64,000 nt of DNA from Cyclospora cayetanensis (Eukaryota > Apicomplexa > Conoidasida > Eucoccidiorida > Eimeriidae). A program made the position numbers and the translations under genes. The DNA lies in NCBI RefSeq assembly GCF_002999335.1, contig NW_020312760.1, positions 99,088 through 163,087 on the forward strand, written 5' to 3'. How positions within the stretch are numbered: position 1 is the stretch's first letter; each line of letters begins with the position of its first letter. Under the pieces are notes generated by a model. The model was not told where the DNA came from. It searched no databases and saw only the letters and a program-made list of their open reading frames with translations. Below, in pieces: positions 1 through 10,815 of the stretch.

Positions 1-3000
1 CGGCTGCTGCTGCTTGCGCGTTCTCTTCTCCTGCAGCAGCAGCAGACGCAAGCCGCTGCTGCAGAATTCGCGTGGGGGGGAGGCTGTGTTGCCACCTCCA
101 CCCTTGTGCCTCTTGCGACGCTGCGGGAACGACCCCTCTCGGTGCAATCGCGTCACAGTAACAGACTCCACAAGAACAACCACAACAACCACCATCAAAG
201 CTCGTGGCGGCTGAAAAAGCTCAGCAAGGCTTTTAGCAGAACCCTTAGGAGGAGCAGCAGCACGCTGAGAGGCGAGCGGGAGCACACGAGCAGCAGCAGC
301 AACGTGTTTTCGACGCATCCTCCACAGCAGCACAAGCATGAGCAGCCTCGCGACGCGCAGCCTTCGCGGCATGTGTGGATCAGCAACAGCGAACTTGCAG
401 TGAGTCTACTGCAGGCTGCTTCCTGGTGTCTCTTTGACGCGGAAGTTTTGTCGCCCTCCTGCAGCGGAGGCGCGCAGCAGCTGCAGCTGCAGCAGCAGCA
501 GCAGCAGCACAAGAAGTCTAGAGCGTTGCTGCTGACTGCTCCTCTCGCCGCCCTCCTGCAGCGGCGAGATGCTCAGGAAGACTTAGTGCGTCTCGCGGAG
601 TACGTGAGTGCTGCGGTTGTCACCGCCGGAGGCGCGACCAAAGAGGCGTGGGATTCAGAGGCAGAAAGCGCAGCAGCAGCAAACTGGGAGGGGAGAAACT
701 CCAGTGCGTCGGATGCTTCGCGCCGCCGTCTCGTCGGCACGAACGTTCCCTTGCCGCTGCAGCAGGGGATGCGTCTCGGCAGCGGCGAGAAGAGCAGCGT
801 TGGCGGAAGCAGCCTAGGTGTGGTGCTGCAGCTGTTGTGGATAGCCGACTGCTTGGGGTTGGCGCTGCTGCCGAATGCATGCAGCAGCAGGCACCACCGC
901 TGCGCGCTCCCGCCGCAAAAGTGCATGGCTAGACACAAGACACGCAGGATATTGTCGGCAGGCTCGCGGTTTCCAGAGCTGCTGCGGAGGCTGCTGGAAG
1001 GCGCCTTGCTCGTGTGTCTGTGCTGCGGAGGAGCAGATGCAGCAGCAGCCAGGGTGTATGAACGGCTTGGGCTGCTCTTGCTGCTTCAGGGAGACAGTCG
1101 ACTCGCTGCGGCGTGCTTCAAGCCGGCGCTAGAGACAGCAGTGGCGCAGAGAAGACCTTTTGTGTCTCCTGACTCACCGAGCTTGATGGATGCTGCTGCA
1201 GTGCAGCGCAGTTTCACAGCCGTCCCTTTCTCCAGCGGCAGCGGCAGAAGCGGCGGCGGCGCGAGCAGACTTGCTGCAACGTGCTGCTTCTCGTACGCAT
1301 TCCTCAAACGGATGCAGCACCAGCAGCTGCTGCTGCAAGGCAATCCCGCTTCAGCCAAATACGAAGCGCTGCTGCTGTTGTGGCAACTGCGCTGCGCTGC
1401 TGAAATCCTCGCAAGGGACCATGAAGCAGAAGGGGGAACAAAAGCAGCAGCAAGAAAAATAGCAGCAACAGCAGCAGGAGCAGCAGGAGCAGGAGCAGGA
1501 GCAGCAGGAGCAGCAGGAAAAATAGCAGCAGGAGCAGGAGCAGGAGCAGCAGGAGCAGCAGCAGGAGCAGGAGCAGCAGCAGGAAGAATAGCAGCAGGAG
1601 CAGCAGCAGGAGCAGGAGCAGGAGCAGCAGCAGGAAGAATAGCAGCAGGAGCAGCAGCAGCAGCAGGAGCAGCAGCAGGAAGAATAGCAGCAGGAGCAGG
1701 AGCGAAAAGAGCAACAACAGCAACAGCAGCAGTACGAGCAGAAGCAGGAGCACTCAGTGCAGCAAAGGTGCCTACGACAGCGGCATGCACGCTGCCAAGT
1801 CTGTCGGTAGCTCCCCGTCCAGGGGAGTTGCTGGCGCGTATTTTGCGAGAGAGTGATGCTGCCTCTCCCGCAGACGCGCAGCAGCACCCGCAGGAGGAGG
1901 ATCCGCAGTGTCGAGAAGAGGAGGAGGAGCAGCAGCGGCAACAACAAGAGCGTCAACAACAACAACACGCGCTGCTGCTGCTGAAGCATGAGCAAGAAGA
2001 AGAGACGGATTCGCGCGAGGGAGTTGTTATTCCGAACAGACTGTTGGAGGAGACATGGTTAATGACAGCAGCTGAGAGAGCAGCAGCCTTGGCAGCAGAT
2101 CTGCGACGTTGCGCATCCGTCTTATTGTTGCAATGCCGTTCAGCTAAGCTCTTCTGGCTGCCTATGCTGTGCAGCAACACGAAGAGGAGCAGCAGAAGCA
2201 GCAGCAGATGCAGCAACGACAGCAGCAGCACGCCTGGAGGGGGGGGGAATGTGGAAACGACCACAGCACCCGGCAAAGGAGGTGTACAGACAGCAGGCAC
2301 AGGAGATTCTTCTCCTGCTGCAGATACTGCTGCTGCTGCTGCTGCTGCTGCTGCGGATTGGCCGTCTGTGCCGCTGCGACGTGCTCTTGAGAAGCGCATG
2401 CATACGGCGCTGGGGATCTTTTTGACTTCCAGCAGCAGCAGCGGGAGCAGCTGTGCGAGTAGCGCAAGTGCAGCAGCAGCAGCAGCAGCACCGCTAGAGT
2501 CTTCTCCGCAGACAGCAGCTGCTGCTGCATGCGCCTTTCCAGCAGTGGCAGATGCAGCGAATGTGGTGGCAACAGAGGCTGGAGAAGCACTTGAACTGAG
2601 CACCTACGTCGGTCTTGTGAATCGCTCGTTTCTCTGTCTCTCTGCCGCAGCTCAGCTGGTGCCAGCACATCCCCAGACGTGGTGTCTGCTTGCGACAGCA
2701 GCGCTGCATGCGGCGCACTTTTTTGCTGCTGCGGAATTCGCGAGAAAGGCGTTGCTGCTGCAGCGAGATCTCCCTAGGACGTGGTGTATGTACGCCTTGT
2801 GCTGCAGCGCACGTCGCAGCGCAGCAGCTCCTGTGGCAGTACACCCCAGCGTGCTGGAGAGCAGCTGCAGCGGGAGGAGGAGGCTGGTGACTGCAGGGAG
2901 AAGCGACCCTTCTGTGTCGATCCAGAGGACGCCTGCTGCTGCAGCGTCTGCTCGCACAACACGAGACTACCCAGTGGAGACAGCAGAGACAGCAGAAACA

Positions 3001-4533
3001 GCAGCGGAGGAAGCCATAGAGCCGTTTCCTTGCAGCCCAGTGCTGTATCACCATCGCGTTGCTGTGAAGACTGTCGGCGAACTGCAGCAGCATTTGAATC
3101 TGACGCGGACGCATGCCTGCGTAGCAACGGCGGCAGCAAGGCTCGATGATGCCATAGAAGAATGCCATCCGTTGGAGCACAAGCTGCTGCTCCTGCTCGC
3201 TGCGTTGCAGCTTGCGGCTGCGCTCCATCCCCGAGCACGGGTGTTGGCTCCTGAGGAAGTCGCAACTTTGCGCAGACTGCAGCAGCGGCAGCAGCGGCAG
3301 CAGCGCTGTCTGAGCGCCCCAGCGGCTGCCTCCTCGGCAGCGACGCGCGTCTGCAGCCACTCGCTGAGCAGCGGCGGAGGCGCTCTGGCAGCCTGCGACT
3401 TCTGCACGGTATATGCGTTCGAGGCGTTCGAGAGTGAGCTGCTCCCTCCGCACGGGGCGGTGGCAGTCGTGGGGAGGGATCTGGAGTGGGGAGATTTGCA
3501 AGCGGCTGCGTTGCGCTCAGAGGGAGCTTGGCCGTCTTCTGGATGTCTTTCTGCCGCAGCGGCTGACGCGGCAGGCAGCAAGCAGAGGAGCAGCAAGGGA
3601 ACTGCAGCGGCGATTGCGCGGCTGCCGTGCGCGCTCAAGGCTTTCCAGCAAATCGGATCTGCCGTGCGATGTGTTGATGGCGGGCGACTCGAGACGCACG
3701 CAGCCGATCTTTGCTGCCCGTTGCACGACAGTGCGAGCAGCAGTGCGAAGAGCAGGAGCTTGTTTCGAGGCAAGGGCACTGTTGTGGTGTCTGTACAGCT
3801 CGTGCTCGCCGAGTTGGAGAGCTGGGAGGGCATCGCGCGCGTGCTGCTGCAGCTGCAGCAGCCGCTGCTCGCCTGGCGAGCAGCGGCTGCCGCGGCTGCG
3901 TGCGCAGCCGCTCTGGAAGCGTTTCTGAAGAGCAGTGCGCTCCAGACAGCAGATCCTCTGGGTGACGCTGCTGTGCTTTCTGGCAGCAGTGGCGACTTCT
4001 GCCCGTTGAATCGGGGGGTGGAAGGCAGAGGTGGTGCGTTTGCTGCGGGGGAGGCGCTTCAGCTGATGGCAGCGTGGGGAGTCGAGCTCGAGTTTCTTCT
4101 GCTGCTGATCCGCTTCTTCGCCCTCAAATCGGAGTGCTCCACCTCCCTGCAGCAGTGTCAGGAAAGCAGCTGCAACTGCTGCTGCGGCAGAAACTCGCTC
4201 GAGGAGCTTCGCAGAGACATGCAGCGGTTCCGACAGAAGCAACCCTTCCACCGCAACGCCTTGATGCTGGAGGGACGGCTGCTGCTGCAGCTGGATGGCA
4301 TCACTGCGGCGGCAGAAACGCTCTCGGCGGCTTGCAGCAGCAGCGACTTGTGCATAGATGCGTCCACAGATTGGCACCAGGAGGCTGCTGCGCTTGCCGT
4401 ATTTGCTGAGGTGCTGCTGCTGTTGCAACAGCCCCACAAAGCTCTGCTAACGGCAGCAAGGGCAGCTCGCTTTGCAGCGCAAGCGCCTGCGATCCAGCCA
4501 CGCTTAGCTCTGCCCATGCACTTCACGCTCTAG
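1..4533 (+). CDS. TPR-like repeat protein, 5' partial
   Basis: The frame is open from the first base and ends at TAG 4531-4533, so the 5' end probably lies outside the window. The first in-frame start-like codon is GTG 106, with no ATG that decides a start. About 1,500 residues remain without an intron, unusual beside its neighbours. Helix-pair segments look like tetratricopeptide repeats: RVYERLGLLLLLQGDSRLAA (about nt 1050), LVPAHPQTWCLLATAALHAA (about nt 2655) and the C-terminal AVFAEVLLLLQQPHKALLTA. Between them lie Ala/Gly, Gln, Ser and poly-Ala stretches encoded by CAG-type triplets. TPR arrays usually act as protein-binding scaffolds; no particular family could be fixed. The repeat class is likely and any function is unknown. 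A TTC7-like or other TPR scaffold would fit, but nothing in the sequence decides it. Confidence 0.6.
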   Translation, partial: RLLLLARSLLLQQQQTQAAAAEFAWGGGCVATSTLVPLATLRERPLSVQSRHSNRLHKNNHNNHHQSSWRLKKLSKAFSRTLRRSSSTLRGEREHTSSSSNVFSTHPPQQHKHEQPRDAQPSRHVWISNSELAVSLLQAASWCLFDAEVLSPSCSGGAQQLQLQQQQQQHKKSRALLLTAPLAALLQRRDAQEDLVRLAEYVSAAVVTAGGATKEAWDSEAESAAAANWEGRNSSASDASRRRLVGTNVPLPLQQGMRLGSGEKSSVGGSSLGVVLQLLWIADCLGLALLPNACSSRHHRCALPPQKCMARHKTRRILSAGSRFPELLRRLLEGALLVCLCCGGADAAAARVYERLGLLLLLQGDSRLAAACFKPALETAVAQRRPFVSPDSPSLMDAAAVQRSFTAVPFSSGSGRSGGGASRLAATCCFSYAFLKRMQHQQLLLQGNPASAKYEALLLLWQLRCAAEILARDHEAEGGTKAAARKIAATAAGAAGAGAGAAGAAGKIAAGAGAGAAGAAAGAGAAAGRIAAGAAAGAGAGAAAGRIAAGAAAAAGAAAGRIAAGAGAKRATTATAAVRAEAGALSAAKVPTTAACTLPSLSVAPRPGELLARILRESDAASPADAQQHPQEEDPQCREEEEEQQRQQQERQQQQHALLLLKHEQEEETDSREGVVIPNRLLEETWLMTAAERAAALAADLRRCASVLLLQCRSAKLFWLPMLCSNTKRSSRSSSRCSNDSSSTPGGGGNVETTTAPGKGGVQTAGTGDSSPAADTAAAAAAAAADWPSVPLRRALEKRMHTALGIFLTSSSSSGSSCASSASAAAAAAAPLESSPQTAAAAACAFPAVADAANVVATEAGEALELSTYVGLVNRSFLCLSAAAQLVPAHPQTWCLLATAALHAAHFFAAAEFARKALLLQRDLPRTWCMYALCCSARRSAAAPVAVHPSVLESSCSGRRRLVTAGRSDPSVSIQRTPAAAASARTTRDYPVETAETAETAAEEAIEPFPCSPVLYHHRVAVKTVGELQQHLNLTRTHACVATAAARLDDAIEECHPLEHKLLLLLAALQLAAALHPRARVLAPEEVATLRRLQQRQQRQQRCLSAPAAASSAATRVCSHSLSSGGGALAACDFCTVYAFEAFESELLPPHGAVAVVGRDLEWGDLQAAALRSEGAWPSSGCLSAAAADAAGSKQRSSKGTAAAIARLPCALKAFQQIGSAVRCVDGGRLETHAADLCCPLHDSASSSAKSRSLFRGKGTVVVSVQLVLAELESWEGIARVLLQLQQPLLAWRAAAAAAACAAALEAFLKSSALQTADPLGDAAVLSGSSGDFCPLNRGVEGRGGAFAAGEALQLMAAWGVELEFLLLLIRFFALKSECSTSLQQCQESSCNCCCGRNSLEELRRDMQRFRQKQPFHRNALMLEGRLLLQLDGITAAAETLSAACSSSDLCIDASTDWHQEAAALAVFAEVLLLLQQPHKALLTAARAARFAAQAPAIQPRLALPMHFTL
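1440..1700 (+). repeat. AGCAGG-type repeat coding for Ala/Gly
   Basis: A low-complexity tract of AGCAGGAGCAGG units sits inside the TPR-like gene. In the coding frame it reads Ala-Gly-Ala, broken several times by KIAAG or RIAAG where the DNA has AAAATAGCAGC or AGAATAGCAGC. One alternative frame hits TAG at each of these punctuation marks, so only some frames stay open. Confidence 0.85.
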
Positions 4534-5192
4534 AGACGGCGCGGCACAGCCTCTTTTTTAGTGTGTTTTATTAGGGGTTCGTTATGCGTGTCAAGAGCAA
4601 CGGGTGTACATACACCCAAACAAAAGTGCCAACCCATCTGCCCCTCCTCGTTCCCAAAGGCAGAAGGCGAAGGAGGGAGTTCGTAGGCAGCTGCTTTAGG
4701 CGGGGCAGGGGGAGGCTAGAGCAGACAGAGGGGAGAGAAGGGAGCTCGGAGAGGATCAAAGGTAGCAGCAACTGAGCAGACTACTTAAATCTTCTACGTT
4801 TATCTAGCGCACTTGGAGACGAAGCCACCCTATGTGGCATGACCCCCTCCTTCACGCTAGCTAGCCGTATAGCAAATCACATGCTGCTCTGCCGAGGCAG
4901 TGCGTCGCAGGAAGAAGCTACAATCAACAACAAATCATCAGCAACATGCGCGAACATCCATACACTCTACTACTAGGGGGTCTAAAGCTTCGGCTGTGGT
5001 CAAGTTTGCGAGACTGAGAAAACAGGTTTGCGCGTCTACTTCCAGGAAAGCTTCGCGATGGATTGGCGCGGCGTGAGACGCACAACATGCCGCAATAAGC
5101 ACATTCCAGCGCAGCTGGCTACTAAGCTGGAAAAAACTGCGCCGAAGTAGCGGCATTCACAGCGGCAGCTCCGCGCTAAGCCTTTTGCTCGT
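4534..5192. other. Intergenic, convergent gene ends
   Basis: The TPR-like gene on plus and PRPF3 on minus both end here. I see no gene. The only regular features are a short imperfect palindrome around 4602-4620 and a purine-rich stretch at 4660-4760. The region should hold both 3' untranslated regions. Confidence 0.6.
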
Positions 5193-7071
5193 TCAATAGT
5201 CGATATGAGCGTCTCTGAATTTTTGTGCGTGTTCCCAATAGTGTTCCTTCGAAGAGCCACACAACACAAGAGAGCAGAAACAAGAAAGAAGTGTGGTGCC
5301 TCAGCGAGTTTCAAACACACCATCGGGCAAGAGGACTGCTATACACATATTTATGCATACATATACATACAATATATACATATATATATACATATGTATA
5401 CACGCGCTCTAGCACACACAAGAGCCGCATTGTCTCTCTCTCTGAACGCCTCCTAGGACGTCTCAACCTGGCAATTCGCTGCTGCTGCATGCAACGCCAC
5501 CCCGAACACCCTCCCACCCCGCAGCTTACTGCATGCACATTTCTGAAGAGGCGCCGTGCCTCTGCATCGCCATGGATTCTGTGCAGTTTCCAGCTTGAAA
5601 AGCTGGGAGTCTTGTTGTTGCCCTAAGCACCAGAGGAAGGCAGCATGAATCCCCCCGACAAAAGCAGCATGAATCACGTGCAGAAGTATATCGCCGGATC
5701 GACGTCGTTACACCTGAGATCAGTTTACTCTGGCAAAAGGACCCTTCCCCAGCTCCCTTCGCCACGCATGATTTCATGACAGCAAACACTAAAGACACAT
5801 TAGCGAAACGGCTGGCAACGCACCAGCCAGCAGAGGCAGCACTCGTCCGGCTGCGTGTCGCCCTCCTCAGCTTCCTCTTCCGACTCCTAAGCAGCAATGC
5901 AACAACACACCGACCGCAGTTATGCAGCTGCACGACACGCCGCGCTGTTTTCCTCCGCTGCTCTACGGGCTAAAACTGTTTTTCAGCAACTCGAACGACG
6001 CCGGCAGTAGCCAACAGCCCCCATACACCCCAAAGAATACCCTTGCAAACTTGCGAGAAGCTATGCACTCGCCTAGACAAGGCACATCTGCAAACACTGC
6101 ACCTTCCTTACATCGGGCTGGCCCTTTGTGTGCGCATCGTTACCCCCTTCTGCATCCTTCCACTTTATCCTCCTCTCCATCAGAGCCCTTAGGCGCTTGA
6201 TCGACCGATGGGAACCTTTGAGACAAAAACAAAAAAGGAATGCAACAAACACACATGCACACGTATATATATATACATACGACACATCTAAGCATACACA
6301 TACACTCACGCTTACACACATGCATAGACACACGCGCACATATACACATACACACATATACATACACGCATTTACACTTACACACTACACACATTCATAT
6401 CATACACATACAAACAAACACACATATACATACACCCTTACACTTACACACTACACACAATCATACAATACACATATACACATGTGCACATGTACACATA
6501 GAAGCATACACTTACACCGATACACGTCTACATGCACATACATACACGTGCACATATACACACAATCATACACACACTTACACTTACACCTACACACATA
6601 TACACATACACTCGCATTCCACATGTACACACATGTTGACATTCACTCACATTCCACATGTACACATACATACACATACATACACATACACTCACATTCC
6701 ACATGTACACATACATACACATACACTCACATTCCACATGTACACATACATACACATTCACTCACATTCCATATGTACACACATGTACACATTCACTCAC
6801 ATTCCACATGTACACGTGAACCCGTAGACGCAGCGACAGCACAGCGATAGCCCTTTTGGTGGATTAGAAAGCCGCCCAGCAAGGACGCAAACAGAAGGGC
6901 TGCAAAGATGATCGGAAACCAAAACACCAGCATTCTCACCCTCGAAAACAACCACATTCCAAAGAGGGGGGGGGGCGATGACGCAGACACCGGTCACATG
7001 AAACTGCCTCGCGTTTGTATCGACCTGCAGGCAGCACCCGCCAGCCCCACGTGTACACCTTAATGCCGCGA

Positions 7072-7117
<46 letters not shown>

Positions 7118-9162
7118 GCGCAGTTCTGCATGACGACAAGGTCGTAGTTGCATGCAAATCGGAAGATGTCACGGCGCTTAGGGTTTCGAATTCAGGTACC
7201 AGGGCAACTCCATTCAGGATTGAATGGTGTAACTGCGTTTCAACTTGTCTAGCGTTTTGAAGGTTTTCCACATTACCTTAAAAAGATGCCTTTTATTTGC
7301 GAGAGACCTGACGCGGAAGACGGCGACACTGCACGTGTTCTGTTGCTTCAACTGCACAGTCGACAGCAAGCACAACGGAGGAATGCCTTGTACACCTCAT
7401 GACTCCTAGAGAGATCGGCGTGCTTGCCCTTTCGTGTGCATGAACCACGTGCCACAGAAACGTGCCAGCACGCTGGTGGTGGTGATGGTGGTGGGGGTGG
7501 TGATGGTGGTGGGGGTTGCTCGGGTGCAGCTTCAAAGGGCAGGCTGAAAGACACAACAGACCCTCCACTTGTTGATAGTCTTCTTTGTTTTCTCTTCTTT
7601 TGTGAGTTTCCTTTCCTGATTGCGATTTTCGTGCCCTTCTAGGCGAGCAGCCATCTGCTCTCGCACTCGCTTCTCCGTTTTGGAAGGGTCCTGCGTCAGA
7701 AACACCCACCGACCCCGCAGTGCCACCACGACCATGCAAGACATAGTGGACGTTTATCAGAGTTCCTTCCTCCTCAGCCCTCCCCGAAGCCTCCAACAAA
7801 CACACCCTCTAAGAAAGCGTGCGAGAGAAAGCAGCCCCTACACAAACTCAAATCTAAGAAACACTCTCTGCCACATCCAGTTTCAGGTTCACGGCGCGGT
7901 GCCTACCGCGACAGCGACATCCCCCAAAACCCTCATCAAGTTGCTAAGCTTGCACTTCGGGGGAGGAGGAGGCAATAAGCCTGCGAATGCACAAGCACGC
8001 CAAGTAGACAGTCATGCACACATGCACAGATGCATACATACACACACAGACATACACATACACACACACACACACATACACATACAAACACATCCTCGGG
8101 ATCCCCATAACAGAGAAATCGGCACAGAGCACCCCACCGCCGCTACATGAAATTAATCACTAGCTACCACGCACACGCACCCATGCGAATCTTGTCTTGC
8201 TTCTCTCGTTCTCGCTCCTGCCTCTTCCGGCGCCGTAGTTTCTTTCTGTTGCAAAGGCAGACACGCATGCACACAAAAACCGTTGCAACCAGACGTAAAG
8301 CAAAAAAGAAAAGAGGATAGTTCACCGCAGCATACAACGGCAGCCTTATGTATATTTATATATATGTATTTATTTATTTTAAAGTATATATACGTATATA
8401 TATATACAAATAATAAAACCCGACACCAACAGAACTTGAGGGAACTAAGTAGAGCACCTTTCCTGCGGCGTGAGATACATATTAACGACTGTATCACCCC
8501 GTGTGGCGAGAATAACGGGTGCAGGATGTTCGACGAGTGCGTCCAGTTTTGTCTGTGACAGGCAAACCTCACACCAAGTCTTTTTGCTTTTGTGTTTGTA
8601 ACACCGCAGCGCAAAAAAAGCTCTCAAAAGGTAAGGTCCTGCACCGCTGGAGGGGGGGAGTGTTCAGAAGCTTCCGCTATATATAGCTTCCTTGCACAGG
8701 AGGAGGGGGGAGTACAGACGTCTAGATGCACATATGGAGAGACACTGTAGACGGGGGCATATGCGCTGCCTGTGCTGCGTCTGCCGTGCGGCAGTTCGAG
8801 AAGCCGAGACGAACTACACGCTTATCACAGACTCCTCTCGCTGCATCTGCTTGCTGTCTCCAATGCGACATCGTAAAGGCCTACTTCATCAATGTTGTAT
8901 TCTTCCTTGGCGCTTGACTTTGCCAACAAACGCGTATCCCATGGTTCGACTGATGGGCAGTGCAGCAGCTGCGCGCCATCCACCGCAAACACATCTCCGA
9001 TCAAAACCACCATGCGCATGAAAAAAATAGCAGAAAAGATGCACAAGCATGATGCACCGGCAATGAGAATACATAAATATACACATACACACATGTATAT
9101 ACATGTATATAGCATGCTGTGAGAAGGAGGATCCGTAACAAAACACACACATAAATAAATAA

Positions 9163-9203
<41 letters not shown>

Positions 9204-10815
9204 GACGGACTAACCCATATCCTTGCGAAATCTGGCACGGCGGCATCCAGCTTCTGCAGGGGTGTTTGAGAAGGATTTTCTTCTACTGCAGCAGCAGCAG
9301 CTGCTGCTGCTGCTGCGTCGGCATCTCTCTGCTGCTGCTGCTGCTTGTACTGCAGCATGTCAGCCTCGACCCGCAAAAAGTGACCTTTCGGAAGAAACTC
9401 GAGAGCCTTGCGTTTGCGCTGCAGCAGCAAACACGCAGTGCAGCAGCAGCAGCAAAGATGCAGACCCAGCAGCACCGACAGCAGCACGCACACGTACAGC
9501 TCAAGCAGCAACAGCAACACGTACAAAACAACAACGAGAATTGCAACACGAACAACACGTATAACAACAGCATCAGCAGCAGCATCCAGCACACCTGATT
9601 TCTAGGCGCTTTGGTCTCAATTGTAGGATCGAACCAGGGGCAGGTTGTTGGATCGTTGTACATCGACTCGCTTGCCTGTAGAAGAGCCGACACAGTAGTG
9701 GCGGCAGCAGCCACAGCAGCATCTGCGTATGATCGTTTTCAAAAATGAATAGCAGCCCCTTTTGAGGGCCGACTGACGCGCATGCAGCAGCAACCGCAGC
9801 AGTCTCCCCTACCTGTTGCTGTTGTTGCTGCCTGCGGTTGATCTTTAGACTCGAGTGCAGCACCGGCTTCACTGCCACGAGGCGCCCCTCTGCGTCGATC
9901 TCCCTCCCCAAACGATCGAAGCGTAAAGGCCTTGCTTTGCTGAGCAGCAGCTCCTTTTCTTTTTCTAGTTCCTGCTGCTTCCGCTGCTTCTGCTGCAGAG
10001 CCTCGTGCTGCAGAAGCAGCAGCTGCTGCTGCAGCAGCGGATTCGCAGCGCCTATGCCCGTACCCAGCGCTCCCGTGCCTGCCTTCGCTTGTTGCGCTGC
10101 TAAAGTGGCAGCTGCCGCTGCAGCAGCAGCAGCTGCTGCAGGGCTCGTCGTGCTGGAGGCTGCGCCGGCTGCAACAGCGGCAGCAGCAGCCGCAGAGGGA
10201 GCTGCCGCTCCCGTCCCGGTGCTTGCAGCGGCAACGGCCGCTGCTGCTTGTTGCTGCCTCATCTGCTCCTGCATCTGCCGCTGCAGCTGAGCCGCTCGCT
10301 TTGCCTTTTCGAGAGCTTCTTTTGCGGCTGCTGCGGCTGCCTGCACGCTGAACGGCAGCTTCAAGGTGGTGCCTCCTGTTGCGGGGGCTGCAGCTGCAGC
10401 AGCAGCTGCTGCGGGAGTTGTCGCAGCGTCGGAAGAAACTGCAGGCGGCGCGGCTGATGCGGCAGCAGTTGCAGGACCTTCTGCGGCCGACGCGCCATCG
10501 CCAGGTCCATCCTGAATCGCAGACACGCGCGCACGCAGAGTGCAAGTCAAACGCGGCGGGTGTACGTACAGTGTGTGCATACACTTCGAGCTTTCTGAGG
10601 TGCCTTTGTACAAACAGGCCATCTGGAAACAGGATTTTTGCCTAAATCGCATGAATACATGTCTTCTGCCCTAATATCTGCCTCAAGGGTCATGAGAAAG
10701 AAGGGATTAGGGCTGGGATGCTGCGTACGCGCCCCCATCGTGTCCTTCGTCGCTTCTGCTGATCCTCCCCGCCTGTCGCTCCACCAGCCGCATCTCCTGG
10801 CCTGCCTGCTTCCAT
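5193..10815 (-). CDS. PRPF3: U4/U6 snRNP protein PRPF3 (Prp3), 15 exons
   Basis: Prp3 is a core protein of the U4/U6 and U4/U6.U5 tri-snRNP and binds the U4/U6 duplex in the nucleus. Exons by phase and homology: 10815-10729, 10511-9813, 9675-9595, 9418-9215, 8968-8885, 8552-8458, 8245-8181, 7980-7907, 7690-7562, 7351-7277, 7024-6940, 6215-6112, 5886-5824, 5622-5539, 5246-5193. The sum is 1,983 nt, divisible by three, with no internal stop. Recognisable family blocks are LRFDRLGREIDAEGRLV, WFDPTIE, ALVEHPAPV, MYLTPQERKKLRR, KLSNLMRVLGD, DPSKTEKRVREQMAARLEG, ARQFHVTGV, IKRLRALMERRIKW and EHYWEHAQKF, in the same order as in human PRPF3. The last blocks belong to the DUF1115 C-terminal domain. 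The start is ATG 10815, followed by KRRRTRWG. Exon 2 is Ala/Gln-rich. The N-terminal PWI domain of animal PRPF3 is not seen. The 3' end of exon 5 could instead be 8870. Confidence 0.93.
6250..6815. repeat. CACATA/ACATGTACAC tandem repeats in PRPF3 intron
   Basis: CACATA and TTACACTTACAC units pass, from about 6600, into a longer unit built on ACTCACATTCCACATGTACA. The tract fills most of the PRPF3 intron between exons 7024-6940 and 6215-6112. On the sense strand of the gene it reads TGTGTATG, rich in G and T. Confidence 0.9.
7072..7116. repeat. (TA)n microsatellite
   Basis: About 20 TA dinucleotides lie in the PRPF3 intron just upstream of exon 7024-6940. A second TA run at 9166-9200 lies in the intron after exon 9418-9215. 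Confidence 0.9.

Noticed and set aside
7176..7190. Telomere-like TTAGGGTTT
   Set aside because: It is a single copy inside a PRPF3 intron. Other CCCTAA matches (15015, 38043) are also single.
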